In this document: piece after piece, positions 36,501 to 48,241 of the stretch
How positions within the stretch are numbered: the first letter of the stretch is position 1
Layout of the letters: the number at the start of each line of letters is the position of its first letter
Source: Holacanthus passer
Taxonomy: Eukaryota; Chordata; Actinopteri; Pomacanthidae
NCBI GenBank assembly: GCA_025331565.1
Contig: JAFREQ010000015.1
Location: 5,580,001 to 5,644,000 of the forward strand
Length of the DNA: 64,000 nt
Direction of reading: 5' to 3'
Position numbers and translations under genes: made by a program
The notes under the pieces: model-generated
What the model saw: only the letters and a program-made list of their open reading frames with translations
Told to the model about the DNA's origin: nothing
Database searches by the model: none

Positions 36501-38175
36501 ATATTATTGATGACAGCAACATATGTTGGACACAAAGCACCAGTTTTAAACACGTGACACCTCCAGTCCGCCCACTGCATCACAACATGATGCATGATCC
36601 TATCAGCGAGTTCATCGCTATATTCTCTTTCAGGGGTCCAAAGGGTGTGTGGACATTAGAACAAAAGGGTGAGTCACCTCACTTTGACACAACGTTTGAA
36701 GATGCCAGACCCAGCTTGACTCACATGGCTCTCCTGGGACTGCAGAGGGCCGGGTACCTCAAATATCTCATCAGCCAGAACGTGGATGGCCTACATGTCC
36801 GATCAGGCTTCCCCAGGTAACTCTGCCCTGTCCCCTGTCCTGCAGCATGGTATATGCATTATCTCACAGATAGGCCCCATTAATACTAGTAGCAGTTAAA
36901 GGTAACCTAATTTTTTGCCCACATGGGGAAAAGCTGCAAATACATCACAATTGATTAATCAGCTGATTATTTTTTCAATTCATCTATTAATCATTTGATT
37001 TTATAAAAATTCAGAAAACAGTGAAATCACCCATCACAATTACCTGGAATGCAAGCTGATGTCATCATGTCTTGTTTTGTCTGACTGTCCAAAACCCAAA
37101 GCTGCTCAGTGTACTGTAATGTTAAAACAAGGTGAAGCAGCAATTTATCAATTTTCCTACTGTTAATATAAAAATATTAATTAGCGCAGCTTTAAAGATG
37201 TATCATCAGACACTGTGTAACATTCATTTTCACAAAATGATCCAAATGTAGATAAAGATGTTCTCCATGTGCTAATACAGAGAACATTTTCGACACATCA
37301 CTGTGCTTGAAGCAAAATATGTGGAGAGGAGAGGAAATGAATAAGTGAGAGGTGGACGTGAGGTACTTACTTAGAGGAAAAGCTAACTTGTTCAGAAAAT
37401 CTTTATTGAGGATAAAACATTATAGTTTTTATATTTTTTTTACCACTTATATTTTAAAAACACAAATATATACAGCAAGTGCAGTAAGCTGTGTGACCAT
37501 ATTGTTTCATGTCAGTTTGCTTCATGTTGGATTGTGACTCATTGTTTTTGAATATGAAGCTGCTGCTTTGTGATAACAGCTGTAACAGCGCCAGAAATGA
37601 GTCACTCTTTAAATACGGCTCAAATAACTTCAACAAATGCTCAGTGCAATGGAAAATGTTTAGTCTGACTCTGGATTCTCCAATCATATTGGTCTCACCC
37701 AAGGCCAAGTATCCAATTTTTCATTCAGTACATACAACCAACCTTGACGCATATTGGAAGTTCGCTTTTCCCTGGAAGCCATTTCTTAGCTTTCCCACTC
37801 CCCTCCATCAGTGAGTTTTTTTTTCTTTAGACAAGACTAGACAGCAAAGTGATAGTTCCCTAAGGAAATCACTGAGACAGCAGATGAACTGGTAAAGTAA
37901 ACTGGTTGGCACAAATCTGCACAGGTGCCAGGTGGAACACAGAAGTGAATATGGCCTTTGAATATTTATCTGAGCATGAGTCCTAAAAAACAGCTAACAG
38001 CTAAAACACATCAACATGGGAGACAATGATCTAAGTGAATATCATCTTTGTGATCTTTCTGCCTTTGTGGACTTTTCTCCCTCTTGCTCTATTAGGGATA
38101 TATTATCAGAGCTTCACGGAAACATGTTTGTGGAGGAGTGTGAAAAGTGTGGCAGGTATGTTCACACACACGCAC

Positions 38176-38215
<40 letters not shown>

Positions 38216-41212
38216 ACCAGACACCCATATTTTCATCCTGAAACTCTTTGATTATTCTCATCTTTACAAGCTACTGCCTTCGCTTTGAGATGATTTTATT
38301 GCATACACCTGTTTGGTAATGCAAGCAGCAAATCAAGACTGTGAAAGTTGTTGAATGATCCAAAAACACCTGTTTGAATCATTCCACAGGTAAACAGGTT
38401 CATTGGTGACAGGTGATAGTATCATGATTGGGTATGAAAGGTTCATCCTGGAAAGACTCAGTCGTTCACAAGCAAGGATGGAGAGAGGTTCACACACTTC
38501 ATAAAACTGTTGTCAGTGAACACAGTTTGACAAATGATTGCATTCTGGTTTTATTTAAGTTTTACACAGCATCCCAGCTTTTTGGAATCAGGGTTGTATA
38601 AAGCATGCAGACAAGAGGCTCATTTACTGTTTGCCTAACATTAGCATGCATAGTATCAGATGTACCAGATGTTGTTGTTCTAGCATCTCAGAAACTATCA
38701 TCCTCCAGGGGATTTTCATACACTGCAGGTTCTACAGAGACTGAAATCTGCATTTGGTGGCAGTGCTGTGATTCAAAATACCTCATCAATCAGAGAGGTC
38801 AGAAGGGAAAGGTCAGACCTGTTACACTTCACAGCAAGGTCAAAAATATACAAGTAATAGCTCAGATGTGCAGAAGACCATCTCAGTAAGATAAAGGTAT
38901 AATAGATGTTGCGATCATTAAATTCAAGAAACGCTAGCAAGCACAGTAAATCTTTGATTTCTTTCCTAACAGTCCTATAATAAAATTTCTCCTATAAATA
39001 CAATATGAATCCCTGATGCATCCTCCCTTGTGTAAATGGTAAAAGCCAGTGGTGCAATTATATATCACGTTTTTTCTCTACACACGAGACACCTTCATAC
39101 CAACTGTGGGTCCTTTTTTCCAGCAAGATAATGCACCCTTTCACAGAATATTCATTATCTCAAAAATGATTCCAGGAACTCCAGGTTACTCCACTGACCT
39201 GCACATTCTTCAAATCTCATCCAAGTAGATTACCTTTGGGATGAAGTAGGACAGAGGCACGAATGTATGTTTACATGACTTTGCAGCAGCTACATGTGTC
39301 CCTGAAATCCCTAAAGAGCATTTCCAGAATATTGAGTCCAGGAGGAAATCAGGCTGTTATGAGGCAAAATTGTCTGGTTTATCTAATAAAGTGGCCACAG
39401 AGTCTATTTTTTCATGTGTATTAATTCATGTGTATAAATGGGCTCGTAAGCATCTTCTTAATTATAACTAAACTAAAACTGATCTTGGTTTTCCAGCCAG
39501 TACGTGAGAGAAAAAGTGATCGGTGTGATGGGACTCAAACCGACAGGACGTTACTGTAATGTGGTGCGATCCAGAGGACTCAGAGCCTGCAGGTAACGCA
39601 CGCTTTCACCGCATTTTAAAAAGTCTTCCATGATCCATTTATTAGTGTGACACTGTGCTCTTTACTCCATCAGAGGAAAGCTGATAAGCACTATACTGGA
39701 CTGGGAGGATGCTCTTCCTGACAGAGACCTGAACAAAGCAGATGATGCCAGCAGGTGAGACAGACAAAACTACAGCAGTTTGTGCTCCTTTGTTTCCTTT
39801 TTGTTACATTATGCTATTGGCTGATTTGTTTTTGATTGTAAGACACAGTACTTACTCTTATCCATCCTGATTTCCTTTCTCTGTTTCATCGCCGGCTAAA
39901 TCTCACAAGTCACAGATCAAACGCGCCCTATGAACTGAAAACTGTAAAATAATGTCCTGGATCTATTTGCCTTAACATTGGCTTCGCTGTCAGTGTGTAA
40001 ATAAGCCTTTATTTGAAAACCTTTTTAGGGTTTTTGTGGGCATCAAAGTCTACTTTAATGTTTCCATTTGCCACCTGTGAGTCAATGTTTCTGTTCAATC
40101 CTGCCACAAAAAGTGACCCATAAATGATGCATAAATTCAAATTCAGTCACAAAGAGAAGATTTAGCCATTGAAAGAATGGTGAAGTGTGGCAAAGAACTG
40201 ATTGCATGTACTAAGTTGCTTTCCTTGTGTTTGAGTGTGCAGTGTTTAGGGTTGACCACATTTGTCTTAGCAAAGTAGAAAAATGGTTCACCAAATATCA
40301 CCAGAGAAACTTTTCCTCACTACCAACAATCTCTACCAGCAATAGAAGCTTGACTCATCTCTTGACAACAGTAAATCCTCTTAATTACAGGCAAATAGAC
40401 AGACAGTTTTTCCTCACCACTGTCACCACGTTTGTTCATGATGGGAATTGTCTCTGTAAATAACATTACGGTCTAGACCTGCTCTATATGAAAAATGTTC
40501 TGAGATAACTTCTGTTGTGATTTGGCTCTATATAAATGACATTGAATGAATTAAAATAAGAAGAATGTCACCAGCAGTCGCACCTGTGTAGCTATTATCT
40601 CTGACACATTTCTCTTCTGTCATTCAACCAGACGAGCAGACCTGGCACTGACGCTCGGCACCTCCTTGCAGATCAAACCCAGCGGTGACCTTCCACTCCT
40701 TACCAAGCGCAAAGGAGGGAAAGTGGCCATCGTCAACCTGCAACCCACCAAACACGTGAGTCTCATTCGTGTCTCACCACCTGACACATGCTGTACCTGT
40801 GGAAACGTGGAACCACACTCGAAATACTGTGAACAAATGAAAGGCAAAATTGTCGGGCATCTTCAGGTTAATCATTTAATGGTTGTAATTTTCTGTTCTG
40901 TAGGACAAGCATGCGCACCTGCGTATCCATGGTTACGTGGACGAGGTCATGAAACAGCTGATGGAGATATTGGGATTGGACATCCCGAAGTGGGAGGGTC
41001 CAACCATCTGCGAGAGCTCCACAGCCTCCTCCGAGTCCACCGACGATGTCAAACCACCACAAGCAGTTAGTGCGAAGGAGAAGGTGAAAAAGGACGTCAT
41101 AAAAGAGGAGAGGAAAAGAGAAGCAACAGCACTAAGAGACGATGGGAGCGTTCAGGCAGAGACGCTTCCGGTAAAGAGGGAGAGAGCAGACTCCCCCAGT
41201 GCAAATGAATGA
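33557..41212 (+). CDS. sirt6: NAD-dependent deacylase sirtuin-6
   Basis: Chromatin deacylase and mono-ADP-ribosyltransferase that removes H3K9ac/H3K56ac, aids DNA repair and represses glycolytic genes. Eight exons: 33557-33622, 34641-34768, 36634-36816, 38096-38155, 39497-39592, 39674-39754, 40632-40755, 40904-41212; 348 aa (human 355). The start MSVNYAAGLSPYEDKG is nearly identical to mammals. NAD-binding motifs are GAGISTSAGIPDFR (residues 52-65) and SQNVDGLH. Catalytic His133 is in SELHGNMF at the same number as human. The zinc ligands are intact: C141 and C144 (EECEKC), one in GRYC and one in LRACRG. GTSLQIKPSGDLP and IVNLQPTKHD complete the fold. The C-terminal extension is Lys/Glu-rich and ends KRERADSPSANE, with a basic patch (VKRER) like a nuclear signal. 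Introns are large and full of repeats. Confidence 0.97.
35880..36020 (+). repeat. Interspersed repeat fragment
   Basis: In sirt6 intron 2. Contains CAAGATGGCTGTGCC, GGGATCTTTTGGCTTCAAT and ATGTACAGTTCAGTCTATGG, the skeleton of a very common fish repeat ending in a TACAGTCTATGG-type block. Class not assigned. Confidence 0.5.
36945..37190 (+). repeat. Interspersed repeat, family R1, copy 2
   Basis: In sirt6 intron 3. Shows TTGATTAATCAGCTGATTAT, GTCTTGTTTTGTCTGACTG and CCAAAACCCAAAG, the same family as 29905-30240 and 53345-53530, here in the forward sense. Confidence 0.6.
38163..38212. repeat. (CA)n microsatellite at a splice donor
   Basis: About 25 CA units with two CG interruptions near the start. 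It begins 8 bp after the sirt6 exon 4 donor (38155). Confidence 0.95.
38325..38596 (+). mobile_element. 3' fragment of the 20643-21158 transposon family
   Basis: Shares long blocks with the copy at 20850-21158, including GACTGTGAAAGTTGT, CAAAAACACCTGTTT, GGTGATAGTATCATGATTGG and GTTCACAAGCAAGGATGGAG. It ends in the same terminal repeat (TTTTTGGAATCAGGGTTG) followed by TA. The left end is missing. Confidence 0.8.
38682..39403 (+). mobile_element. Degraded Tc1/mariner-like transposon
   Basis: Order of blocks matches the common fish element ending in AATAAAGTGGCC: an ATCTCAGAAACT start, GGCAGTGCTGTG, AGAGGTCAGAAGGG, then CAGCAAGATAATGCACCCTT (relic of the DDE-domain QDNAPC motif), CCACTGACCTGCACATTCTTC (relic of SPDL.P) and the terminal CTAATAAAGTGGCCACAGAG. 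Frames are interrupted many times. It lies in sirt6 intron 4, directly after the element at 38325-38596. Confidence 0.7.
40480..40560 (+). repeat. SINE-like tail fragment
   Basis: AGACCTGCTCTATATGAAAA then TTGTGATTTGGCTCTATATA and a tail of imperfect ATTGAATGAATT units, the typical 3' end of a widespread fish short repeat. In sirt6 intron 6. Confidence 0.5.
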
Positions 41213-42115
41213 AGAGAAATAGCCTTAGGTGTTTTTTTTCTTACAACACAAGCCCGTCCAGAAACAAACTTTCCAACTGAAGGTGCTCAGTTTGATCACA
41301 GGACACAGGCTCGTCAAAGACTCTTCTAGTACTGTTGTGGTTTTCTTAATCCCAGATCTCTTACACTCCCCTTGAACTGTGATATGAAACTGACTCATCA
41401 GCCGTAAGTTGACCTCATGAAGCAAAATTTACAAAGTGATTGTTGGGAATATTTTCTTTTTCATTTCTGGTCAAACAACTTTGCAGCTTTACTTCTCTCA
41501 GAGAACCAATCTTTAACAGACAAGACTTACAAGATGAGATCTGGAGCACGTGGTTATAAATAAAGCTTTTAATAAGGTGTGTAAGGTTGCTGCACCTTAT
41601 TAAAGGCTTTATTTTAAAACGGTGTGCTCCAGATTGCATCCCTAAAGATGTATCCTTTAAAGACACCTTGGTTTGATACTTCACAAGAAGAGATATCAAG
41701 TAAACTTCTCCAAGTCTGATGTACTAGTACCCTCATACTGCTGAGGGAAATTATTATTTTTTATGTGTGTTTCCCAAGCAAACAGTTTTCTTATAGGTCA
41801 TTATGTTGCATTTTAAAACAATTTGATACAGAGTAATTGTTTTTGTTTTTTAATCTCCAACAATTACGATTGCAGAATTTCTCTAAAATCATCAAACTGC
41901 TTCTCTGATTTTACAAAAGATGTCTCTTCCTCTGGCCAGATGTATAATTCCACCTATTTGTCTGTGTAAGTGGAGCACCTGCTGCTGATTGGCTGTAAAA
42001 GGACCATAATCACACCGAACCTTTCTAGGAAAATGTATCTCAGGAAAAATGCATTGTACTCTGATGGGAAAAGTCACTGTACTGTTTTTTTATCTGCATA
42101 TGTTTTGGCAATAAA
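41213..42115 (+). other. sirt6: Probable sirt6 3' UTR
   Basis: Non-coding to AATAAA at 42110-42115. An earlier AATAAA at 41559-41564 lies inside a hairpin arm (see 41539-41634), so two 3' ends are possible. Confidence 0.5.
41539..41634. repeat. Inverted repeat / strong hairpin in sirt6 3' region
   Basis: Left arm 41539-41579 and right arm 41593-41634 are complementary with a few mismatches (ATCTGGAGCAC and GCTCCAGAT at the outside, TTTAATAAGGTG and CACCTTATTAAA at the inside), with a 13-nt loop. The left arm contains AATAAA at 41559-41564. It may be a small snap-back element or a structured RNA feature. Confidence 0.8.
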
Positions 42116-43264
42116 CACAGTAAGTTCCTGGTTGAACCTCCTGTGTATAAGTGCTGTATGTTGTTGTGTCAAACAGCAGTGGTCTAGTTGTAAATATGAC
42201 ATATATATATGACATTGTGTTTGCCATAAAACTTCATAAACATCTCTTTAAGTGATGCTTTTATACTTTTGTAGTTCTGAATCACTGCATTGTGATTTCA
42301 CAGGATGATCAAACCTACTTTCTCCTGTTAATATGTCCAAAGAGCCTCCTCCTGTTGTTCTATTCACCCTGAATACAAACAACACGAAATTCAGCACCTT
42401 AGCTGAGTTTTCTTTTTTTTTTTTTTTTATAAGCAAGAATTCATATCAGATGCCACGACTGCAGGATGGGTCACAGGTGTTTGTGGATGATTAAGGCAGC
42501 GAGTGTTATGCTGCATGTCTGATGTTGAATATGCTTCAGTCCATTAAGGCACTTTGTCCTATCAGATGTGTAAGCAGCTGATGTAACAGCCATCAAACGC
42601 AACAGCTGCAGCTCAAACACATGCATGAAGTCTGACTGCCTGCTCTGTGAACGGCTCATTACACAGTTCTCATTACTGCTCTTAGCGTCTGTCTATACAT
42701 CCATTCATTTTTTATTGTGTCTGCTCTTTAGCACTTGTTAAACCCAATGGTTTGTGGGTAGGCTGAAGTGTGTTTGAGAGACTCAGAGGAGGCAGAGCAG
42801 TTTTATTTTTTTCATTTCAATGCAAATTGTGTACGAATTACAGAAATTACAGAACAGGAACACTGGGATTATATATAGCCTCTCGTTAAAGTCGTCTTCT
42901 TCCCAGGCAGGAGTGTTTGTGCCATCCTCTCTGCCTCAGGTGTGATCACGTGACCTCTTGATGGGAACTCATTAGGTTCTAATGAGCTAAATGTTCTCAC
43001 TCTGCCCTCTGCATTTACTCAGCTCATGTTTTCCATTATTGTCTGGTGTTGTCCCAGGGTTCTGGTGATATGATGATAGATACACCCTTGGCATCTCTTA
43101 GGCCAGCAATTTTTGACATGTGACCCCTTAAAATTAATCAAAGCACACATTTAGCCCCTTATAATAGGCAAAGGACATGAGTGAGCTAGTTTAATTTAAA
43201 AGATTTTTACAGACCTGAAAACTAGAAAAAAAAGCAAAATTCAGAAAAAGAAATTGGCATAAAC
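42116..43264. other. Intergenic, no gene seen
   Basis: AT-rich non-coding DNA with a T-run at 42414-42428. No exon with splice signals and homology was found. Confidence 0.5.
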
Positions 43265-43710
43265 ATGAATCCATCCTGCTTTGTATCAATGGTTCAGGCT
43301 GTTGCTGATCATGTAATGGTGTTGGAAATACTTTTTGGCATATATTAGGCCCCCTAATACCAGCTGACCATAGTTTAGAAAGTTGAAGAGTATTGTTGCT
43401 GACTGTGCATCCTTTAATCGCCACAGTCTACCCATCAAATCAAGCTCGTTCCACCAACATAACAGCGAGTTCACTGTACTCAGACAGCCTCCACAGTCAC
43501 CAGTTCTCTATCAAATAGATCGCCTTTGGAGTAAGGTTGAACAGGAGATCTGCAGCATGAATGTGCTGCCGACAAATCTGCAGCAACTGCGTGAGGGATG
43601 TTTCCAGCACCTTGTTGAATGCGTGCCATGAAAAATTCAGGCTGTTCTGGTGGCAAAGGGAGGTCCTACCCTTTGTTAGAAAAGCATACTTAATAAAGTT
43701 ACCACTGCAA
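43265..43710 (+). mobile_element. Degraded Tc1/mariner-like transposase fragment
   Basis: Translation shows ...HNSEFTVLRQPPQSP..., a decayed form of the DDE-transposase tail (NEFTVLxWPPQSPDLNPIEHLW), then PTNLQQLREGCFQHLVE and AVLVAKGGPT, followed by TTAATAAAGTTACCACTG, a diverged form of the AATAAAGTGGCC terminus. Same family as 38682-39403. Confidence 0.75.
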
Positions 43711-46346
43711 ACTTGAAAACTTGATGTAGGTATCAGTTCAAACAGTAGGAAATGGATTGTGAAGCATACTGTCTGACCCTGAAAGGTCTAACAAACGACA
43801 GTGCAGTTCACAGCCGTATCCTCTGAGGAGGTGTGTAACATTCAGTGTTAGTGAGGAGCCACAGAAGTGAAGAACAGCACCAAACGATTTCCAATGTGTC
43901 AATGTTTCACAGGCTCCATCATTAGAAACTGAAAAATTTATACAGCATCAGACAGACTTTTCCTACAGCTGCTCATCCTAAAGTCAGCAAGAGGACCTTG
44001 GTTGGAGAAGCTCCATCAAAGCCCTGTTGGCCGTAAAAGACAGATCTCTGTGGAAGGACACAAATCAGTGCAGCACATCATACTGTGTGTCTGTGCTACA
44101 AGGCAGAAAGGCCATAAGAAGCCAGTCTGTGACAGCATGAGCAGCACCTCACATCCTTCATTACAAGACTGTGAGTTACAGTTCAAAGCTCTTCATGATG
44201 AAGACTGTGACCTGCTGTTGAAAGCTCAAGAAAAACAAGTAAGTTAATCTTTAGTCAAGACTTCAAGGGGAGCTTTAAACCACATCTCACGATCATCATA
44301 ATGTAGACGAAGCCAGTAAGTGGCCCCTGAGTTAGATTATATTGCTTCTTACATCTTGCAGTACATTTACACATAATGGAGAACAAATGGGCAACACTTT
44401 CTCAGGTGAACCATCCTCCCGAACACGCACAAATTTCCTCGTGGCTTGCATTTGGAAATCACGTGCTGGCAAGGCTCTTAATTCCCATTTTGCAGTCCAC
44501 AGGTTCTCTCAAAGAGATGAAAAATTTATAGTGCAGTCTATAAATCCTTGCATGTAAAAATAGCCACTCTGTAGCCACAGGCTTTTGTTCAGTGACAGTC
44601 ATGTTGTTTTCCACACAGCTTTGCTTGCTGCAATGTAAAGATGCATCACGACCTCACGGCGTGCTTTACATATCACCTCCAAGTGTGATTGATTCTGACC
44701 CATTTCTATGCCTCTAAACACGTCATTCACGCTCATCTCATCCGGTAAACATCTTGGGCCTGTAATTGCTTTTTACCAGTGATCCACACCGGCCCTACAT
44801 GGACGTACAGGGATGACACTCACAAATGAATTTCCTCAAGTGGTTTCCATCAGTGGAACTCTGTGAGATTACTCCCTGTACTTGAAGATGAAAACCTGGG
44901 CACAGTCAAAATTGCAGCGCTTGCACCTGTCAAGTGTTGCTTGTTTTGTGTGAACCGGCTCTGAAATAGAAAAGGGCCATGTGGGTGTGAGTGGATGTAC
45001 TGAGGTCGCTCCGTCCATTGTTTAGAGCCTGATGAGAAAATAGTCAAATTATGAAGTGAGGTCATCTCAGGGAAAGACAAAGCTTAAATCAGAGAAGACA
45101 AAAACAGATGTTGGCAACAGGAGACTTTCTTTTGATGACACGTGTCGGGCAGCAATCTGAAGAAGAGGACTGGCCCGAATCTTCAGACGAAATCACGCTT
45201 CACACTTCTGATTGTTTTCCATTCACAGCTGGAAGATGACCGGCTCGCTTTCGGCAGCTTCACAGGCTCCCTCACAGAGACCTGCAGAACGGATCCGCGT
45301 TTCTGATTGGAGCAGTAATTACCACCAGAGTGGCACACAATGGACGGACTGTTGTGGGGTATGTGTGTGGTATTTTCATGTCAGCTCCTATCTGTGAGCA
45401 GCTGGAGATGGTTATCCATGTTCAAACTTTAAAGGTTGCAAAAGGGTAAAAACGGGGAGCAGCTTTTGTGCGGATGACTCATGTTCCTCGTCCTCGTGGT
45501 TCTGCGGCTGCCGCGACTGCAGACGAGATTAACTTTCCGGAGACGTCACTCAACTCTTTTGTCCTCTCGTTTTATTTAATGTCACATTACATACGTGTAA
45601 TCACAAAACAATTCACAGTGGTACAGCAAGGGAGACATCGAAAGACGTGAGAATGGCTGACAGTTTCATGCGAGCATCAAACACTGCCTACGCTGAATCA
45701 CAAATATCCTGGAGGTTTTTTTTTTACTGCATATTAGAAATAATGCAAATAACTAATACATCAAGCCTAATGAAAACGTAACAATCTTACAGTCCTCATG
45801 ATGGCCTGTGTGGATGTTTGAGATGCAAAGTACAAAAATCACTTTTACAGGTTGAACTATTCAAACATCACAGTGTTTTGCTTGAGTGTGTGAAAAAAAA
45901 TCTGAGCCGGCTCATTCAAGGTTTTGATCATTTTCAATAATCTATTTGTGATTCACCCAGGAGCAGGGGCGTAAGATCGGGAAGGGATGGGACATAGTAT
46001 GCAGGGCCCTCCTCAAAGATACTAGAATGAATGGGCTTTGATGTGGGGAGGGGTCCATAGAGAATGCCTATATACAGGGTCCAGATATTTTGTGCTATGT
46101 TCCAGCCCAGATTATTTCTAAAGTGGCATAATTTTGCAAGGAGTTTACAAAAGTGCATAATAAAGCTATTACATAGTTGTTTAGGTTTGTCTGCAACAGG
46201 TGAGTCTATCAAAGTCTGTGTGTCCAGTTTGAGGCGGAAATAGATTTGAAGTGATGACAGCGTCACACAGGAACGTGGTTAAAAAATGGCACCAAAGAAA
46301 ATATGGCACACAATTAGACTCATAAAGGAGCATTTCCTTCACTAAT
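43711..46346. other. Intergenic, no gene seen
   Basis: No supported coding exon. The longest minus-strand open frame (45934-46266, 110 codons) has no recognisable domain or splice context. An open stretch near 44002-44247 likewise looks non-coding. Confidence 0.45.
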
Positions 46347-46725
46347 AAAGGGAAAGTTTGACATTTTGGGAAATTTGCTAATGCGCTTTCTTGCCACGAG
46401 TTGAGATGATTGATAGCACTCTCATGTCCTTAGGTAAATATGAAGCTAAAACCAGCAGCTTCACATGGCAGAAAGACTGGAAACAGGTGGAAAGGTCTCT
46501 GTCCCCGCAACTGTAAAGCTCACTAATGAACACCATGGGTCTTTAATCCATATGAAAACCTCCAGGACTCTAGGAAGTTACTACTCCGAGTCTTTATATG
46601 TGTTGGTAGGACAGAGCCAGGCTAGCTGTTTCCAGTCATTATGCTAAGCTAAGCTAACCTGTTGCTGGCTGTGGTATACGTCCAAACAATTAGTTGTATT
46701 TCCCAAAATGTCAAACGTTTCCTTT
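46347..46725. mobile_element. TIR element (MITE-like) abutting the GPCR stop codon
   Basis: The left end reads AAGGGAAAGTTTGACATTTT and the right end is its complement (AAAATGTCAAACGTTTCCTT), 27-28 bp with one indel. Internal blocks GCTTTCTTGCC, CTCATGTCC, AAATATGAAGCTA, AAGACTGGAAACAG and TATGCTAAGCTAAGCTAACC match a very abundant percomorph repeat. It has no coding capacity. The right end lies 10 bp beyond the stop codon of the minus-strand receptor gene, so it forms the start of that gene's 3' UTR. Confidence 0.8.
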
Positions 46726-46735
46726 GCAGAGTAAA

Positions 46736-48241
46736 TCACATATTAATGTCTTTGTGTATCATAACCAGACTGGGTGGTGCTTCCTCCACCCTCCTCCCTC
46801 TCAGAGCCAGAGTGAGGACATGTTGGACGGAGTGGGACACCCTCAGCAGAAGCGCCTTCAGTCCAGCTCTGTACTCTTTCCGGATCAGGCAGTAGAGCAC
46901 CGGGTTGAGGCAGCTGTTTGCGTGAGCTAAACACACAGTCAGCGGGAAGGCGTAGGCCTGGGCGTTGTAGAAGGCTTTACTGAAGGGCACCATGTCAAAC
47001 TTGATGAGCACCCCCCACAGGGTGAGGGCCTGGTTGGGCAGCCAGCAGATGAAAAAGGACAGAACCACAATGGTGACAGAGCGGGTGACTTTGGAGCGTC
47101 GGCGGTGGCGTCCTCTCTCGGACTCTGACCTCTCTGTCACGCTCCCGCTGACCATGCTGCCTACGATGCGCCGGCTCAGGATGAACCTCAGCAGGAGGAG
47201 GTAGCACACAGAGATGACAATCAAGGGAACTACAAATCCCAGGAGGACTTTCTGTGTTTGATAGAGTCCAAGCAGGACTTGAGGATCCCAGTGGTCTGAA
47301 TCAGAGTCAGAGAAGCGGACCAAGCACAGCTCGTCATCTGTGGACACCTGTAAACACAACAACAACTGCATTAGAGGCCGCAAACCAAACAGGAAGCAAA
47401 TCAAATCAAGGTCATGGTTCAGCCTCAAGTCAACAAACCTGGACTGTGGTGGAGTAGAAAGCATGAGGCAGCGTAGCCACCAGTGACACCATCCAAATGG
47501 CTAAACTGGCCCATTTAGCCCGAGCAGTGGCGATCCTCGGGCTGTCCATCTTCAGAGAGGTGACCAGGGAGCGGTAGCGGGTCACGCTCATGGCGGTGAG
47601 GAAGAAGACGCTGGCGTACATGTTGAGGGTGGTGACAGAGCTGACGATCTTACACATGACCCGGCCGAAGGGCCAGCGGAAGTCCAGCACCGTGTCCACG
47701 GCCCAGAAGGGCAGGGTGAGGACGAACTGGAGGTCGGTGAGGGCCAGGCTCATCACGAAGCAGTCGATGGAGGAGTGATGTTGGCCCCGGCGGCGGGAGT
47801 GCAGCAGGAAGAGGGCCAGCAGGTTACCCACAAGCCCCAGGACACAAACCACCAGGTAGACCAGGGCAATGAGGACTCGCACCTGTCAGACACAGGCAGC
47901 AAGATTGCATGCAAATTTAAAACACCTCCAAGCACTTTCCTTCATCTAATGGTGAGATGATTCATGCAAACATTTATTCACACCCTGATGTGTTAAAAAA
48001 AAAGAAAAAAGAAATCCTGAGATGAACCTACTGCCAGGTTTGCGCTGTCTCCGTGCAGGTCCAGTGAGGACTCCTTGGACAGGATGTGTAGCCAGCAGGT
48101 CAGAGACAGGTTGAAAGCTGCCAGGTTGGAGGCTCCTCCTCCTGAGGCGCTCACAAGTTTGGAGATCTCTCGTTCATCCTCTTCTCCTCCGCAGACACTC
48201 AGGGCGCTCAGGAGTCCAGAGGCGCTGCTGTTGTTCTGCAT
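46736..48241 (-). CDS. Relaxin-3 receptor type GPCR (RXFP3/RXFP4-like)
   Basis: Seven-helix rhodopsin-class receptor for relaxin-3/INSL5-type peptides, Gi-coupled in the known family. Three exons in coding order: 48032-48241, 47439-47882, 46736-47347; 421 aa. The N-terminus MQNNSS carries N-glycosylation sequons, with another at NLSLT. TM2-TM3 shows ALTDLQFVLTLPFWAVDTVL, then WPFG and MCKIVSSVTTLNMYASVFFL. The DRY position is TRY (AMSVTRYRS), as in RXFP3. ECL2 has ELCLVRF, TM5 QKVLLGFVVPLIVIS, TM6 SVTIVVLSFFICWLPNQALT and TM7 CLAHANSCLNPVLYCL. The introns fall after the N-terminal tail and at the start of ECL2, whereas the mammalian RXFP3 gene is intronless. Teleosts carry several rxfp3 paralogues and I cannot assign the exact one. 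An in-frame ATG 13 codons upstream is a less likely start. Confidence 0.9.

Noticed and set aside
45934..46266. 110-codon minus-strand frame as a gene or an extra receptor exon
   Set aside because: It lies downstream of the receptor stop codon, separated by a TIR element, and has no recognisable similarity.
46992..47457. Plus-strand frames opposite the receptor
   Set aside because: They overlap the well-supported minus-strand coding exon and show no protein family features.
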